This document shows, piece by piece, positions 34,601-43,261 of a stretch of 64,000 bases of DNA (the first letter of the stretch is position 1; each line of letters starts with the position of its first letter). The notes below the pieces were generated by a model, which had not been told where the DNA came from, searched no databases, and saw only the letters and a program-made list of their open reading frames with translations. Location: assembly GCA_963989245.1 (NCBI GenBank), contig OZ022342.1, positions 38,916,442 through 38,980,441 of the forward strand. Direction: 5' to 3'. The position numbers and the translations under genes are program-made. The DNA is from Nansenia antarctica (taxonomy: Eukaryota; Chordata; Actinopteri; Argentiniformes; Microstomatidae).

Positions 34601-34899
34601 AAGCACCATTAGAACATTCCTTCTAATATGTGCACAGGTTGACAGTCGGAACGTCTACGCTTTGTTTATGTTAACATTTCTTCTGATATTTGAATTATTT
34701 ACCCTGTTTTGGTGAAGGTTAATATTTGTTCTTGTTTTGGTGAAGAAGGTTAATATTTGTTCTTGTTTTGGTGAAGAAGGTTAACATTTGTTCTTGTTTG
34801 TTTTTTGCCCAATTTGCCAGATTTGGGAGCAGGAGCAGCAAGCCCTCCAGTAACTCAAGGTGCCAAGTGGGCTTCTTTGCCTCCCCTCAACTGAAGTAG
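12575..34899 (+). CDS. RACGAP1: RACGAP1: Rac GTPase-activating protein 1 (MgcRacGAP/CYK4), 16 coding exons
   Basis: RACGAP1 is the centralspindlin subunit that pairs with the kinesin KIF23 (MKLP1), organises the spindle midzone, recruits ECT2 for RhoA activation in cytokinesis and carries a RhoGAP domain. Coding exons: 12575-12659, 13076-13278, 13943-14091, 14742-14811, 14904-14957, 15509-15589, 15785-15893, 16253-16413, 16502-16666, 17261-17356, 17639-17837, 23565-23670, 23981-24116, 25319-25433, 25825-25930, 34821-34899. All have AG/GT borders and compatible phases, giving 637 codons (about 630 in mammals). Seen in order: coiled coil (about 30-115); SDISYDKTDDSLDWDSS block (about 160-175); C1 zinc domain with H298, C311, C314, C327, C330, H335, C338, C346; RhoGAP (about 365-560) with arginine finger R396 in LYRLSG and NLARVFGPTL; C-terminal VTTPEHQ and FFASPQLK. 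The start is the first ATG of its exon and aligns with the family N-terminus. No lesion was found. Confidence 0.97.
13076..13278 (+). CDS. RACGAP1: RACGAP1 coding exon 2 (coiled coil)
   Basis: Encodes residues 29-96, a Lys/Glu-rich heptad region with KLKHARNQVDVEIRRRQ, near-invariant in the family. This is the dimerisation and KIF23-binding part. The exon ends at TTG before GTTGGT. An alternative GTAATA donor 4 bases later would shift the frame. Confidence 0.95.
13379..13595 (+). mobile_element. tRNA-derived SINE in RACGAP1 intron
   Basis: The head looks like a tRNA: A-box-like TAGGTGGCGTAGCGGGTTAA and B-box GGTTCGATTCC inside an arm CCCCGG...CCGGGG. It is followed by an unrelated body and an A-rich (AAC)n tail. 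It sits in the sense orientation between coding exons 2 and 3. Confidence 0.8.
13615..13915. mobile_element. ~300-bp MITE (copy 2) just upstream of an exon
   Basis: About 300 bp similar throughout to 9953-10255 (TTAAGTCTGACGTCA, CTACAGCGGTAGAATGACAG, GAGCCTCGGAAGAGCGCTAT). Ends are CAATTCGG/CCGAATTG. Its right end lies 27 bp before the exon at 13943, so only a short native polypyrimidine region remains. Confidence 0.8.
13943..14091 (+). CDS. RACGAP1: RACGAP1 coding exon 3
   Basis: Encodes residues 97 to about 146 (ERQIQLIRDLL, then LSEEQRSALAFLN). The end of the exon, CACCAGTCACAG|GTACTC, is the first of four tandem copies of the same donor context (see 14076-14208). Confidence 0.95.
14076..14208 (+). 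repeat. Tandem array of four splice-donor contexts
   Basis: A 32-35 bp unit containing CACCAGYCACAG|GTACTC is repeated directly after the exon. Potential donors lie at 14092 (the expected one), 14124, 14156 and 14191. They would add 0, 32, 64 or 99 nt to the exon. The last keeps the frame and contains no stop, adding 33 codons. Confidence 0.9.
14228..14445 (+). mobile_element. tRNA-derived SINE with fish-type tail
   Basis: B-box-like GAGTTCAAATCCC is followed by TTGAGTAAGGCACTTAACCC and the tail GTCGCTTTGGATAAAAGCGT + CTGCTAAATGG. This is a common layout for teleost SINEs mobilised by L2-like LINEs. It lies in an intron of RACGAP1. Confidence 0.8.
15007..15117 (+). repeat. GGGGTAG(A/G)TAGA minisatellite in RACGAP1 intron
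   Basis: About nine units of a 12-bp purine-rich motif with small variants, starting about 50 bp after the donor at 14958. The same motif occurs at 15907-15962 and 23740-23912. Confidence 0.95.
15907..15962 (+). repeat. GGGGTAG(A/G)TAGA minisatellite, second intron
   Basis: About five units, beginning about 13 bp after the donor at 15894. Same motif and same strand as the array at 15007. Confidence 0.9.
16502..16666 (+). CDS. RACGAP1: RACGAP1 coding exon carrying most of the C1 domain
   Basis: Encodes residues 305-359. The pattern CX2CX12CX2CX4HX2CX7C is complete; with the His at residue 298 in the previous exon it makes a full C1 zinc fold, used in this family for membrane attachment in cytokinesis. 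Confidence 0.96.
16667..17260 (+). other. RACGAP1 intron between C1 and GAP exons
   Basis: No mobile element recognised. A short triple repeat GATATGAATGGACT is seen at about 17130-17170 and GACTGACTGACC-like runs near 16860. Confidence 0.7.
17639..17837 (+). CDS. RACGAP1: RACGAP1 RhoGAP exon with arginine finger
   Basis: Encodes residues 392 to about 458: AGLYRLSGAERTVKELKERF with the catalytic-type Arg (R396), then LLKDFLRKLPEPLLTFRLNR. The finger is intact, so GTPase activation is not excluded by sequence. The following 5.7 kb intron is filled by nested transposons. Confidence 0.96.
17978..18028. repeat. C-run and (CT)n microsatellite
   Basis: A homopolymer C run followed by about 20 CT units. 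Confidence 0.95.
18940..19574 (+). mobile_element. piggyBac-like element with TTAA target
   Basis: TTAA at both borders (18936-18939, 19575-19578) and inverted ends CTCATTGACTGCCA / CTCTTTGACTGCCA. Inside, from the ATG at 19168, is a short basic then Ser/Asp/Glu-rich reading frame (MAKRIRV, SSNSSESDD), as at the N-terminus of piggyBac transposases. The rest is deleted. Confidence 0.8.
19778..22226. mobile_element. hAT-like element (TIR CAGTGTTTCCCCTA) nested in the hAT
   Basis: The ends are CAGTGTTTCCCCTA and its complement TAGGGGAAACACTG (to 22226). Direct repeat ATAGG on both sides (5 bp, a size reported for one hAT subgroup). A possible transposase N-terminal remnant (KHQTSDKQAKISAFF) is read near 19865-19915. 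It contains a poly-G run at 22152-22170 and a further nested element. Confidence 0.7.
20441..21668. mobile_element. Innermost hAT element (TIR TAGGGCTGCAAC)
   Basis: TIR TAGGGCTGCAAC at both ends and an exact 8-bp duplication CCATAATG (20433-20440, 21669-21676). Subterminal AATCGATT-type repeats. It includes a 34-bp tandem duplication near 20877-20942 and a SINE tail remnant near 21010-21060. No transposase seen. Confidence 0.92.
22685..22897 (-). pseudogene. BED zinc-finger exon of a ZBED-type hAT transposase
   Basis: The minus-strand ATG at 22897 opens a frame with SDVWNYFGF, then CRTCWRKV and NTSNLHVHLRDRHP, the signature of a BED finger (C-X2-C...H-X3-5-H). It ends at CAG|GTAAAA, a likely splice donor, as in split ZBED-like transposase genes. 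The downstream catalytic exons are not present in the element. Confidence 0.8.
23740..23912 (+). repeat. GGGGTAG(A/G)TAGA/GTAAAG minisatellite, third intron
   Basis: About 14 units about 70 bp after the donor at 23671, the same 12-bp family as in the two earlier introns. Confidence 0.95.
24136..24988. mobile_element. Second copy of the TAGGGGTGGGACG hAT, internally deleted
   Basis: Left TIR TAGGGGTGGGACGATTAG. The 8-bp GTCATATC lies at 24128-24135 and again at 24989-24996. The right terminus lacks the last bases of the TIR. Its subterminal parts match both ends of 18818-23162. An (AT)n run lies at 24211-24232. It starts 20 bp downstream of an exon (24116). Confidence 0.85.
25825..25930 (+). 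CDS. RACGAP1: RACGAP1 penultimate coding exon, partly duplicated 4 kb downstream
   Basis: Encodes residues 577 to about 612, with VTTPEHQMSKTPSSSSLSQR (a Ser/Thr-rich tail with a conserved TPEHQ). The last 34 bases plus the donor are repeated at 29964-29997 as the start of the second tandem copy. Confidence 0.95.
27184..28161. mobile_element. Mariner-like non-autonomous element (copy 1)
   Basis: Inverted ends CAGTTTTTCCCAATTGCTAA / CAGTTTTTCTCAATTGCTAA with TA on both sides (27182-27183, 28162-28163). It is inserted in a minus-strand LINE tail (27148-27183 continuing at 28162). It holds (TG)n at 27536-27577 and a few TTAGGG-like units near 27983-28042. Confidence 0.85.
28275..29156. mobile_element. 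Foldback-like element with TTCTTAAG-rich arms (copy 1)
   Basis: Ends GGGCCGGATTCAC / GTGAATCCGGCCC flanked by CTG (28272-28274, 29157-29159). Both arms (about 28275-28445 and 28905-29156) are built of repeated TTCTTAAG and so fold on each other. No ORF. The 3-bp duplication suggests PIF/Harbinger mobilisation. Confidence 0.85.
29160..29963. repeat. 5S-spacer-like ~400-bp repeats (copy 1)
   Basis: Two diverged units of about 400 bp (AAAATGACCGTATACCGATG at 29201 and 29602). They match the sequence after the 5S half-gene at 49876-51345. They end in a poly-G run and CACTTACGGCCG, which contains nine bases of the 5S gene start. Confidence 0.85.
31249..32216. mobile_element. Mariner-like non-autonomous element (copy 2 by duplication)
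   Basis: The duplicate of 27184-28161 with a shorter (TG)n. Confidence 0.9.
32330..33211. mobile_element. Foldback-like TTCTTAAG element (copy 2 by duplication)
   Basis: The duplicate of 28275-29156, same length. Confidence 0.9.
33215..34275. repeat. 5S-spacer-like repeats (copy 2) plus ~190-bp extra unit
   Basis: The duplicate of 29160-29963, then a roughly 190-bp tandem unit (GCGTCACAATGGGTTATAAT at 34019 and 34211), each preceded by poly-G, GACCCGTC and a TTA(C/A)GGCCG motif. Confidence 0.8.
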
Positions 34900-35560
34900 T
34901 GGTCTGCCTCCTAACATGGCTACATTAGAAACTACTGCAATATCCTAACATTTTATTACATATATTTGACAATTGCATAGCACTTTTTTTAAACTGCATT
35001 TTCTGTTTAACTATGCAAGAATTGATTTAGCTTTAAACACTCAAGTCTTTCCTAGACCTTGATTAAGTCTCGTCCTAGTCCAAAAAATATATAATTGCAA
35101 TCAAAAATTGTCATTACAATTGTGATTTTAGTCCAGGATTAGTCTTAATTTGTGTGTGGGGAAACTGCCGCCAATTGCTCAAGTCTTTATAAGGTTTAAC
35201 AAAAACGGTATTTATAACTGAATCTATTATAATGTGATGGGGTAGTGGGCTAAGATTTAACCTGAATGTTCTTCTGTCTGTGATGCTTTTATTAGTATTA
35301 ATGGCTGTGGCCAATCATAAAAGAGATAATGTTAACTCAACAACTTGATAAGATTGCGAATAAGTCAGTGTCTGAGAAGAGACCTTTGTCATTATGTGTT
35401 GTGATTGTGGTAATACAATGTGCCTCAATACAATGTGCCTCAATACAATGCCAAGTCAAAATTGAATAGTACAGTACATATATGTATAAACAATGTATTT
35501 GTTTTTTTTGTATACTGTGATTGTAATCACAGAATAAAGTTATACAAGTGCTGTTGAGAG
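34821..35560 (+). CDS. RACGAP1: RACGAP1 last exon and 3'UTR
   Basis: The coding part is 34821-34899: IFGSRSSKPSSNS then FFASPQLK and TAG. The FFASP(x)LK end is the family C-terminus. The 3'UTR contains a degenerate copy of the MITE seen at 62199 (about 35040-35170) and an AATAAA at 35533-35538. Confidence 0.9.
35533..35538 (+). terminator. Candidate poly(A) signal for RACGAP1
   Basis: AATAAA about 635 bp after the stop codon. No earlier canonical AATAAA was noticed. Confidence 0.55.
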
Positions 35561-35706
35561 GATGTATGTGTTGATCTGGTTTTGAACAAGAAAATATCGT
35601 TCTCAATCTTTGTGCAATTAGTTCGGCTTTAAGTGTGTTTCTTAATGAAATTATTGTTTTGTTTTGCTTTGTGACCTTAACAGTAAAATTTAAGTTTTAA
35701 AGTGTT

Positions 35707-35812
35707 TGAATGAATGAATGAATGGTCTTTATTGTCATTGCTATAGTACAGGTACCAAACAACGAAATTTGGGAGGGGTGGCTCCCCTGGTGCTAGGAAA
35801 GAAAAAAAAAGT
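35707..35812 (-). mobile_element. LINE 3' tail fragment
   Basis: About 105 bp, reverse complement of the LINE end at 11080-11200, with (TGAA)n and GGGGTGGCTCCCCTGGTGCT. Confidence 0.85.
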
Positions 35813-36116
35813 GTTTTAAAGTGTTTGTGTACAATCTAATTATTTAAAACATTTCATCAGCCTATTGATAGTGTATCAGTCAACGTTAAGTGTAACCGGG
35901 CTTTTTCAATGAAGCACTGCTTTATTTAGCAATGTTGATGAAATACCCCCAAATATTGGTTTTTGGTTTCCGACTGTCTTTCAATACCGCTGTTGGACTG
36001 TGGGCTAGGAGGTGTTCTTACAACGTGTTGATACGGAAGAGAGATACTGACAATAGCGCAACTAAAACATGATATTGGGTCTTATTTTCCCCGCCCACTC
36101 AAACTGGCTTAAATAC
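35813..36116. other. Unannotated intergenic sequence
   Basis: No coding or repeat signature recognised. Confidence 0.5.
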
Positions 36117-37022
36117 TGAGCAGTGAGACAGGCAGCAGACAGACAGGACTGCTGAGCAGTGAGACAGGCAGCAAACAGACAGGGCTACTGAACAGGCAGC
36201 AGACAGACAGGACTGCTGAGCAGTGAGACAGGCAGCAAACAGACAGGGCTACTGAACAGTGAGACAGGCAGCAGACAGACCGGACTGCTGAGCAGTGAGA
36301 CAGGCAGCAAACAGACAGGGCTACTGAGCAGTGAGACAGGGCTACTGAACAGTGAGACAGGCAGCAGACAGACAGGACTGCTGAGCAGTGAGACAGGCTA
36401 CAGACAGGACTGCTGAGCAGTGAGACAGGCTGCAGACAGACAGGACTGCTGAGCAGTGAGACAGGCTGCAGACAGACAGGACTGCTGAGCAGTGAGACAG
36501 GCTGCAGACAGACAGGACTGCTGAGCAGTGAGACAGGCAGCAGACAGACAGGGCTACTGAACAGTGAGACAGGCAGCAAACAGACAGGACTGCTGAACAG
36601 TGAGACAAGCAGCAGACAGACAGGGCTACTGAACAGTGAGACAGGGCTACTGAACAGTGAGACAGGCAGCAGACAGACAGGACTGCTGAGCAGTGAGACA
36701 GGCTACAGACAGGACTGCTGAGCAGTGAGACAGGCTGCAGACAGACAGGACTGCTGAGCAGTGAGACAGGCTGCAGACAGACAGGACTGCTGAGCAGTGA
36801 GACAGGCTGCAGACAGACAGGACTGCTGAGCAGTGAGACAGGCAGCAGACAGACAGGGCTACTGAACAGTGAGACAGGCAGCAAACAGACAGGACTGCTG
36901 AACAGTGAGACAGGCAGCAGACAGACAGGGCTACTGAACAGTGAGACAGGCAGCAAACAGACAGGACTGCTGAACAGTGAGACAGGCAGCAGATAGACAT
37001 TGTTACTGAGCAGTGAGACAGG
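36117..37022. repeat. 36-bp minisatellite, about 25 units
   Basis: Unit GAACAGTGAGACAGGCAGCA + GACAGACAGGGCTACT with a GAGCAG.../GACTGCT variant and some shortened units. A higher-order block of about 300 bp is repeated (compare 36339-36600 with 36640-36900). The unit length is a multiple of 3, so long minus-strand ORFs rich in Cys/Ser/Leu result; I treat them as artefacts. Confidence 0.95.
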
Positions 37023-37544
37023 CAACATTACTTGACACCTCACTTACACATTTTCATTTACACATTACAGCATTTTTATTTACATATGTATTTATGTATT
37101 ACTTGAATGAGATGTACATCACTTACACATTTCCATTTCATATTATGCCTCAATTGTGATTTTGAGAGGCTACTGGTAAGTGAGACAATTGGTAGGAGAG
37201 AGAAAAAGCGAGAGAGGGGTGAGAAAATGGGCTAGTTTTATTCATCATGGGGGTCTCTTGCATTGTACACACAGGTCGCAGACTTTGCATTCCTCAACAC
37301 CTGAGAAGGAGTGTATTTGTGTGGTTGATTTTACATGACAGTAAAGCACAAACTGTGCTGTTGTCCAATGCCATTCTATTTTCTGTAACAATCTGACAAA
37401 TATTATTTTAAGTTGCTACATTTCTCAAAAACTACGAACTGGCTAGCTAGAGTTGACTCTGTAACTTCGACAGTAATGTGGATGTTGAGCTCGTATCTGT
37501 TTCAATGTTGGGTGAATTTATTTGGAAGAGGCTATTACTTATGG
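37023..37544. other. Unannotated intergenic sequence
   Basis: AT-rich, no gene recognised. Confidence 0.5.
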
Positions 37545-38255
37545 AAGCATATAGTAGACTAAATTCAAATACTAATGCAATATGAGATTGCAATTGCATG
37601 TTCCACTTTTGCATGCATTCTTTCAGACAATATTCAAATGCAATTCTAATGATTTGCATTTTCATTTTCATGTACCTGATGTGCACATTCGCTGTCAATA
37701 TTAAAATTATAATGCAAAGCCATTTGACATTTAATTTTCAAAGTCATGCGCTGCTTTGTAGCTGACAAAATTCAAAAGTTCATTCTAATGTGCAAATGAC
37801 TATGCAATCCCAAAATAGCATATTCATTTGCCACTTTTGCCTGCGTTATTTGAGTCAATATTCAAATTGTAATGCATTAATGTGATACGCAATTGCATTT
37901 ACATGTTCTAGGAAACACATCTGCTTTACAGCTGACAAAATTCAAACTCTCTATGCAATTCAGTGATACGCAATTGCATTTACATGTTCTAGGAAACACA
38001 TCCGCTTTACAGCTGACAAAATTCAAACTCTCTATGCAATTCAAACGCATCCGGGTACTTTGCTCTCCCGTCATGTCCACGCCCCTTTTTGAGTGATAGA
38101 AGTGTAGAAGTTTCACTGGCGGTCAATGGAAATTTCTGGTCTTTGCTACTTTAATCAGATAAAATAAGAAAACCGTAGTGCTTTTTAGATATTAGGAGCC
38201 CAAATCCGATGGCCAGTTAGGCAAACTATTATATAGTGTCGTTGCCGATCAATGA
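37545..38255. repeat. Left arm of a distant inverted repeat
   Basis: Matches the reverse complement of 51362-51990 (shared AAGCACTACGGTTTTCTTAT in complement and GGGTACTTTGCTCTCCCGTC). It is built of CAATTGCATTTACATGTT-type sub-repeats, with a 71-bp tandem duplication at about 37895-38040. Confidence 0.85.
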
Positions 38256-39640
38256 TCGACGTCGTTATATAGAGAAAATTAATGAAATAGGGGTTGATTC
38301 ATCAGAGCAGTCATAAGTCATCTCCCTGTCATCAGGGATTTGTCGATCTTTGATTTGATTTGCCGTGTAAATACCCAGATGAGTGTTACATTAGTTTTCT
38401 TAAGATAGGATAATGAATAAATCTGTTCAATGGGCATTTGCCTACTGTTAATCAGTGCCTACTGTTAATCAGTAGCCTGTATGGTGTATATGAAGATGTT
38501 ATAGCTGGCTAGCTACGATTTATCATGAAGATAATGAACAGCAAGCTAGATCCAAAACTAGGGCCGGTGGAGGAGGGCAAATGTCACATTGGACAGACTA
38601 CCAAAACAGAAAAATAAAGTATCTTAAAGTGATGGATGTCAGAAATAGCCTACATTACCTGGAGATTCAATAAGGTACTTTTATATGACAGGATATGGGT
38701 TAGGGTTATATGACACCTGTAAGCGAGATAGATAGATAGAGCCAAAAGTAAAAAGTCGCAACCAGGGTCTGGCTGGTAATTGTATGATGCGCCAAACAAT
38801 CCGCTGAGATGAAAAGTACGTTTTAGAGCATTTATTGAATAGAACAATCAAACTTGGCGACGTACAAAAATAATCCATAAGCGATCAAAACCAGAAAAAT
38901 AACAAACAATGCGTATAGAATATAGAATAGAATAGACTTTATTGTCCTTGTACAGTTGCCTATACAATGAAATTGTAGAGGTTCTTCTGAAGGTGCAAAA
39001 ACAGAAAAACATATTCACATATTCACAAACATATACACATAACATATCACAAATATTACACACTAGACAAATTCAAAAGCGAAAATGCTATAAAACAAGC
39101 TAAGAGACAATGAGGTCCGTGGTGTCAAGTGCAAATAAAGACAACAATATTAAGAAAATAAAAACAACTATAAAAGCAAGCTAAAAGACATGAGGTCAGT
39201 GTCTCATCTGGTTCATCAGTGGTTCATCTGCGTCATATGCGTATAATGCGGTCAACAAAAATACATCGCTCCCCTCTCTCTCCACTACCGCAATGCAAGG
39301 TGCGCAGGTGCTTAAATTACCTTGCAATATCACCCCCCATAACCATATGACTTCTCAATACGGTGATCAAGGCAATAAACAAACAAGTAAACTCACAATA
39401 AACCCAGCCTGTTATACTAAATACCCCCTAAATCATATTCATGCCTCCGACAACACCTCAGGCCTTTGGGTGGTTCATCCACATGGATGGAGGCAGACTG
39501 AAAGTCTGTAATCCTACTTTGATTGTTTGTGAGAGGAGACCCAGGGGTGCACGTGGTAGGGTGGGGAGGAACCAGGGGGTGTTATGGAGGAAGGGAGGCC
39601 GATGATGAGGCACTAAGACCGGACACTATAGGGTAGGCCA
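38256..39640. other. Intergenic, with a possible LINE tail at 38925-39010
   Basis: (GAATA)n followed by GACTTTATTGTCCTTGTACA looks like the 3' end of a retroelement on the minus strand. The rest is unrecognised. Confidence 0.45.
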
Positions 39641-40085
39641 TAGGCCCTGGAGGTCAGAGCTCCAGAGGAGGGGATACTAGTAGACAGCTAGGCCCAGTGA
39701 GGTCACTCCTACTCGGACTGGTAGTGTATCACATAGGCCCTGGAGGTCAGAGCTCCAGAGGAGGGGATACTAGTAGACAGCTAGGCCCAGTGAGGTCACT
39801 CCTACTCGGACTGGTAGTGTATCACATAGGCCCTGGAGCTGGACTTAGTCTGTGCAGAGTAGAGTGAGCTCCAGGGGAGAATGGTAGACAGCTAGGCCCA
39901 GTGAGGGCACACCTACTCGGACTGGTAGAGTAGCAGTTAGGCCCTTTAGTGGAGCTGGACTTAGTCTGTGGAGAGTAGAGTGGGCTCCAGGGGAGAGGAG
40001 GGGTGAATGGTAGCCAGCTAGGCCCAGTGAGGGCTCTCCTACTCGGCCTGGTAGTGCAGGACTTGAGGCCCTGGAGCTCATGTGA
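39641..40085. repeat. Tandem repeat of ~90-120 bp units
   Basis: About four units containing TAGGCCCTGGAG, TAGACAGCTAGGCCCAGTGA and CTACTCGGACTGGTAG. Two units are nearly identical (39640-39730 and 39732-39822); the others diverge. Confidence 0.9.
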
Positions 40086-40289
40086 CCTCCAGCATAGGGC
40101 CACAGGCCTAGTCAGCACCCATGGAAGGTGTGTTGTCTCTGGGCTGTGTGTCTAGCTGAACACCTCTGGTAGTCCTTGGTACATCTCATGTTGGTACATC
40201 TCTTCCACAATGGGAGGTGAGAGTGAAGCTATTCATAGCTTCACTCTCATCTCCCTTTTTTTAGGCCTCCATAACAGGTAAGTTACTGC

Positions 40290-40700
40290 CCAGCAGAGTG
40301 ACTCTCTGCTGGGCTGTGTGAGTAGCTGAACAAGCCTGGTTCTATTGTTCCACATGTAGTGAGGCCTATGACTAAGTGTCCATGCCCATGATAGTGCCTC
40401 TCTGCTGGGCTGTGTGAGTAGCTGAAGCAGCCTGGTTCTATTGTTCCACATGTACTGAGGCCTATGACTAAGTGTCCATGCCCATGATAGTGCCTCTCTG
40501 CTGGGCTGTGTGAGTAGCTGAAGCAGCCTGGTTCTATTGTTCCACATGTACTGAGGCCTATGACTCTGTTTCCATGCCCATGATAGTGTCTCTCTGCTGG
40601 GCTGTGTGAGTAGCTGAACAAGCCTGGTTCTATTGTTCCACATGTAGTGAGGCCTATGACTCTGTGTCCATGCCCATGATAGTGTCTCTCTGCCGGGCTG
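40290..40700. repeat. 96-bp tandem repeat, about 4.3 units
   Basis: CTCTCTGCTGGGCTGTGTGA recurs at about 40302, 40398, 40494, 40590 and (variant) 40686. The period of 96 explains the parallel ORFs on the minus strand. Confidence 0.93.
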
Positions 40701-40971
40701 TGTGTATAAATCAACACCCCTGGTAGTCTGTGTAGCTCAAAGGCCTTAAGGTCAAACTATGTGACCTCCAGCACAGGGGCATGGGGCATGTCAGCAGCCA
40801 GGGAATAAGTGTTGTCACTACCATTTCCACCCACAAGGGTGTAGCGTCTATCCATTTATGGAGGCCTCCATGGAAGGAGAGCAGTCCAAGTCACTTTTTA
40901 CCCCCATATGCCCCCAATAAAGTTATAATTCATTGAAACACACTTTGAATGCTTAGGGTCATGGTCCTCTT

Positions 40972-40998
40972 GCTCACGGCCATACCAGTCTGAATACG
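40972..40998 (+). rRNA. 5S rRNA gene, 5' segment (27 nt), split by a LINE
   Basis: GCTCACGGCCATACCAGTCT followed by GAATACG matches the first 27 nt of vertebrate 5S rRNA with a few substitutions. It stops where the Tx1-type LINE begins. The last 6 bases, AATACG, recur at 49775-49780, where the gene resumes. 27 plus the 92 nt after the repeat equals 119 nt, the length of a 5S rRNA. Confidence 0.8.
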
Positions 40999-41195
40999 AC
41001 CTGTCGTAAAAAGTTTGGGATAGCAGCGTGAGCTCTTGGAATTTGTTTGTGTGCATGAGAGTTAAGTGTTTGAATATTTGCGTAGTTTGTGTGAGTGAAA
41101 GGAGAGTTAGTGTGTGAGAGTTTATTCCCCCAGCAGCTTGCTGTTAGGGGGGATATTTTTGTTTTTTCGTTTTGTTTGTACTCGGACGGCTCAAT

Positions 41196-41943
41196 ATGGT
41201 AAAGGCACGCGGAACGACAGACGACACGTATAAGAACACGGACACAGGCAAGGCGAAAGAAGGAGAGAAAGAAAGAGAGGAGATGGAGAGACAGAAAGTG
41301 AGAGATGAAATAAGAGAGGAGAGAGAGAGAATCGCGAGGAAGAAACAGGAGGCGGAAGCGAGGGCGCAAGCGGAGAAGGAGGAACGAGAGAGAGAGAGGA
41401 GAGAGGAGCGAGAGGTGCCAGCCTACAGCAAGGAATTGACGGTGGCGGTGGAGCTGGTCGGCGAGGAGAAGGTGACCATGATGGCGCTGCTCCGGGCGAC
41501 GAAGGAGGTGTGCGGGCTCGTCGTGGGCTGCAGATACATAGGATTAAATAAGTACGAGATCACGATGAGCCATCCGAAGGGGAAAGAGAGGCTGCTCGAC
41601 GGCTTCAAGATCAACGAGACGAGGGTCATGGCGAGGGAACTGTGCGGGGACGAAATGGTGGTGTCTTTCATCGGACTGCCGGTCTACACAAAGGACGGGG
41701 ACATTCTAAGGAAATTAACAGACTGGGGGGTGCACGCAGTCTCCCCGATAAAGAGGAGGATGTGGCCGGGGACCAGCATGCGAAGGAACACGGTTTGTAA
41801 AAGTGAAATTTAATGATGTTGTAAAATCGCTGCCGTACTCGACCAAGTTCGAGACGGACAATGGGTCTGATTTTTTTCGGGTGATTCATGACAGACAGGT
41901 GAAGGTGTGTAGGATGTGTCTGCAGCCAGGGCACATCCTACGG
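41196..41943 (+). pseudogene. Tx1-type LINE ORF1, N-terminal part
   Basis: ATG at 41196 opens a frame with a highly charged, Arg/Glu/Lys-rich coiled-coil-like stretch (residues about 15-75), then a globular part (LTVAVELVGEEKVTMMALL, VVSFIGLPVYTKDGDI) resembling the RNA-binding domain of zinc-knuckle ORF1 proteins. A frameshift lies near 41770-41790: the sense frame continues one register over with RFVKVKFNDVV and reaches the first half of a zinc knuckle, CRMCLQPGHILR, at 41908-41943, where the hAT begins. Confidence 0.8.
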
Positions 41944-43253
41944 CAGGGGTCGGCAATTAGGTTTGGCCTCGGGCCAATTTTTTTTTGAGCCACTAGATGG
42001 CGGGCCCGAACATAATCAAAGGCTAATTTAAGTAATTGATTGTTTAAAAATGTGACACGTTCTAATGCTTTGACTTTTCTTTCGACTGTACACATCGCTA
42101 GTCAACTAACACAGCTTGTTTTGTGAACCTGCTAACAATGTAAAGTAGTGTTCTAGTTAACTAGGTAGCTGTCCAATCCATTATGTTGCAGTATTTTGGC
42201 TTGATTAGCGAGTTTGTGTTGTGATTCTCAACAACGTTGAAACGTAGTTTCACACTTTTCCATATTTTTGAATAATAAATGTGTGGACTGACGATGGAGC
42301 GTAGCCTAACTTATTCTAATAATTATGTAACATAGTTTCATTCTGATAATTATTCCCCCCTCCTCCCAGACAAGGTCACATTATTATTATTGGATTGGTT
42401 GTTTGCGTGCCGGGTGAAGTTAGCCAAACATTTAACCTGCTAGCAAGAGAAACATAATGTCACTCTCCAAAGGTCTAAAGAGGAAAGTTGACGGTGGAAA
42501 CAGGGCATTTAAAGAGGAATGGACAGCGAACTATACGTTCATCCTACCTGGTTTCATCAATGCAAAGCCGTTGTGAGAGACATTTTCCGTGCTCACAATG
42601 TTCCCTTTCTATACGCGAGTCGTCCTTTTCCTCAATGAATGCGATAAAGACGCACGAGAGGAATCGATGGATGCATAAAAACCTTGAGAACTGCCTGTGG
42701 ATTAAAGTGACGTCAATATCACCAGATATCAAGCAAATACTGACCGATGGGAGATGCTTTTTGTTTGCGCCGATTTTGTTTTCAATGTTTTTCAGAAAAT
42801 TAAACAGAATTTGCGTTGTTACTGTTCATATGTGTGTTGCAGTCACATATACGTAAACATTACGTTTGAATGGCTTACTGAGCTCGTGTTATTTTGTTCA
42901 AACCACACACGGTATGTCGGCTATTTCAGCACCGTGACGCGTTGTCCACCTGCTTATGATTCACTCTGAGGGGTTCAGCGTCAGTGCGCTTCGGTGCACC
43001 TTGCTGCCTGATTGTCTGTCCCTGTGTCATTCACTCTCAACATGGATAAAAGTACAATAAGCATTATTCAGGTGGAGTTCGATTCTCTATTCGGACATTA
43101 TAGGCGCTATATGTGGGACTGTCGGTCCGATATTATTATAAAAAAATTAAAAAAATTAAAAATAAAAAGTGGATTCTCAAAATAATCTGCTGGGCCAAAT
43201 ATTATTGGTGACGGGCCAGCAATGGCCCACGGGCCGCCTATTGCCGACCCCTG
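41944..43253 (+). mobile_element. hAT element (1310 bp) inserted in LINE ORF1
   Basis: TIRs CAGGGGTCGGCAA / TTGCCGACCCCTG and an exact 8-bp target duplication TCCTACGG (41936-41943, 43254-43261). It contains a transposase N-terminal remnant at 42457-42576. It is a Charlie-type non-autonomous copy, later than the LINE. Confidence 0.95.
42457..42576 (+). pseudogene. hAT transposase N-terminal remnant
   Basis: 39 codons and a TGA, with KRKVDGGNRAFKEEWTANYT and FILPGF, recognisable as the start of Charlie/GTF2IRD2-type hAT transposases. The remaining domains are absent. Confidence 0.75.
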
Positions 43254-43261
43254 TCCTACGG

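Larger units (their letters stand above)
25958..34608. mobile_element. PIF/Harbinger-type element enclosing the duplication
   Basis: Ends TGGCGCTTTTCCACTAC (left) and GTAGTGGAAAAGCACCA (right), flanked by TTA at 25955-25957 and 34609-34611, the 3-bp target typical of PIF/Harbinger. Subterminal GGCTCGGGTCGG/CCGACCCGACCC mirror each other. The length is inflated by nested elements and the 4 kb duplication. No transposase found. Confidence 0.75.

Noticed and set aside
36109..37043. Minus-strand ORFs of up to 233 codons rich in Cys, Ser and Leu
   Set aside because: Produced by a 36-bp tandem repeat (a multiple of 3). No domain and no start context.
36117..40700. Regular repeats considered as a CRISPR array
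   Set aside because: Units are contiguous without unique spacers and the host is a vertebrate.
40233..40717. Two overlapping minus ORFs of 136 and 144 codons
   Set aside because: Products of the 96-bp tandem repeat.
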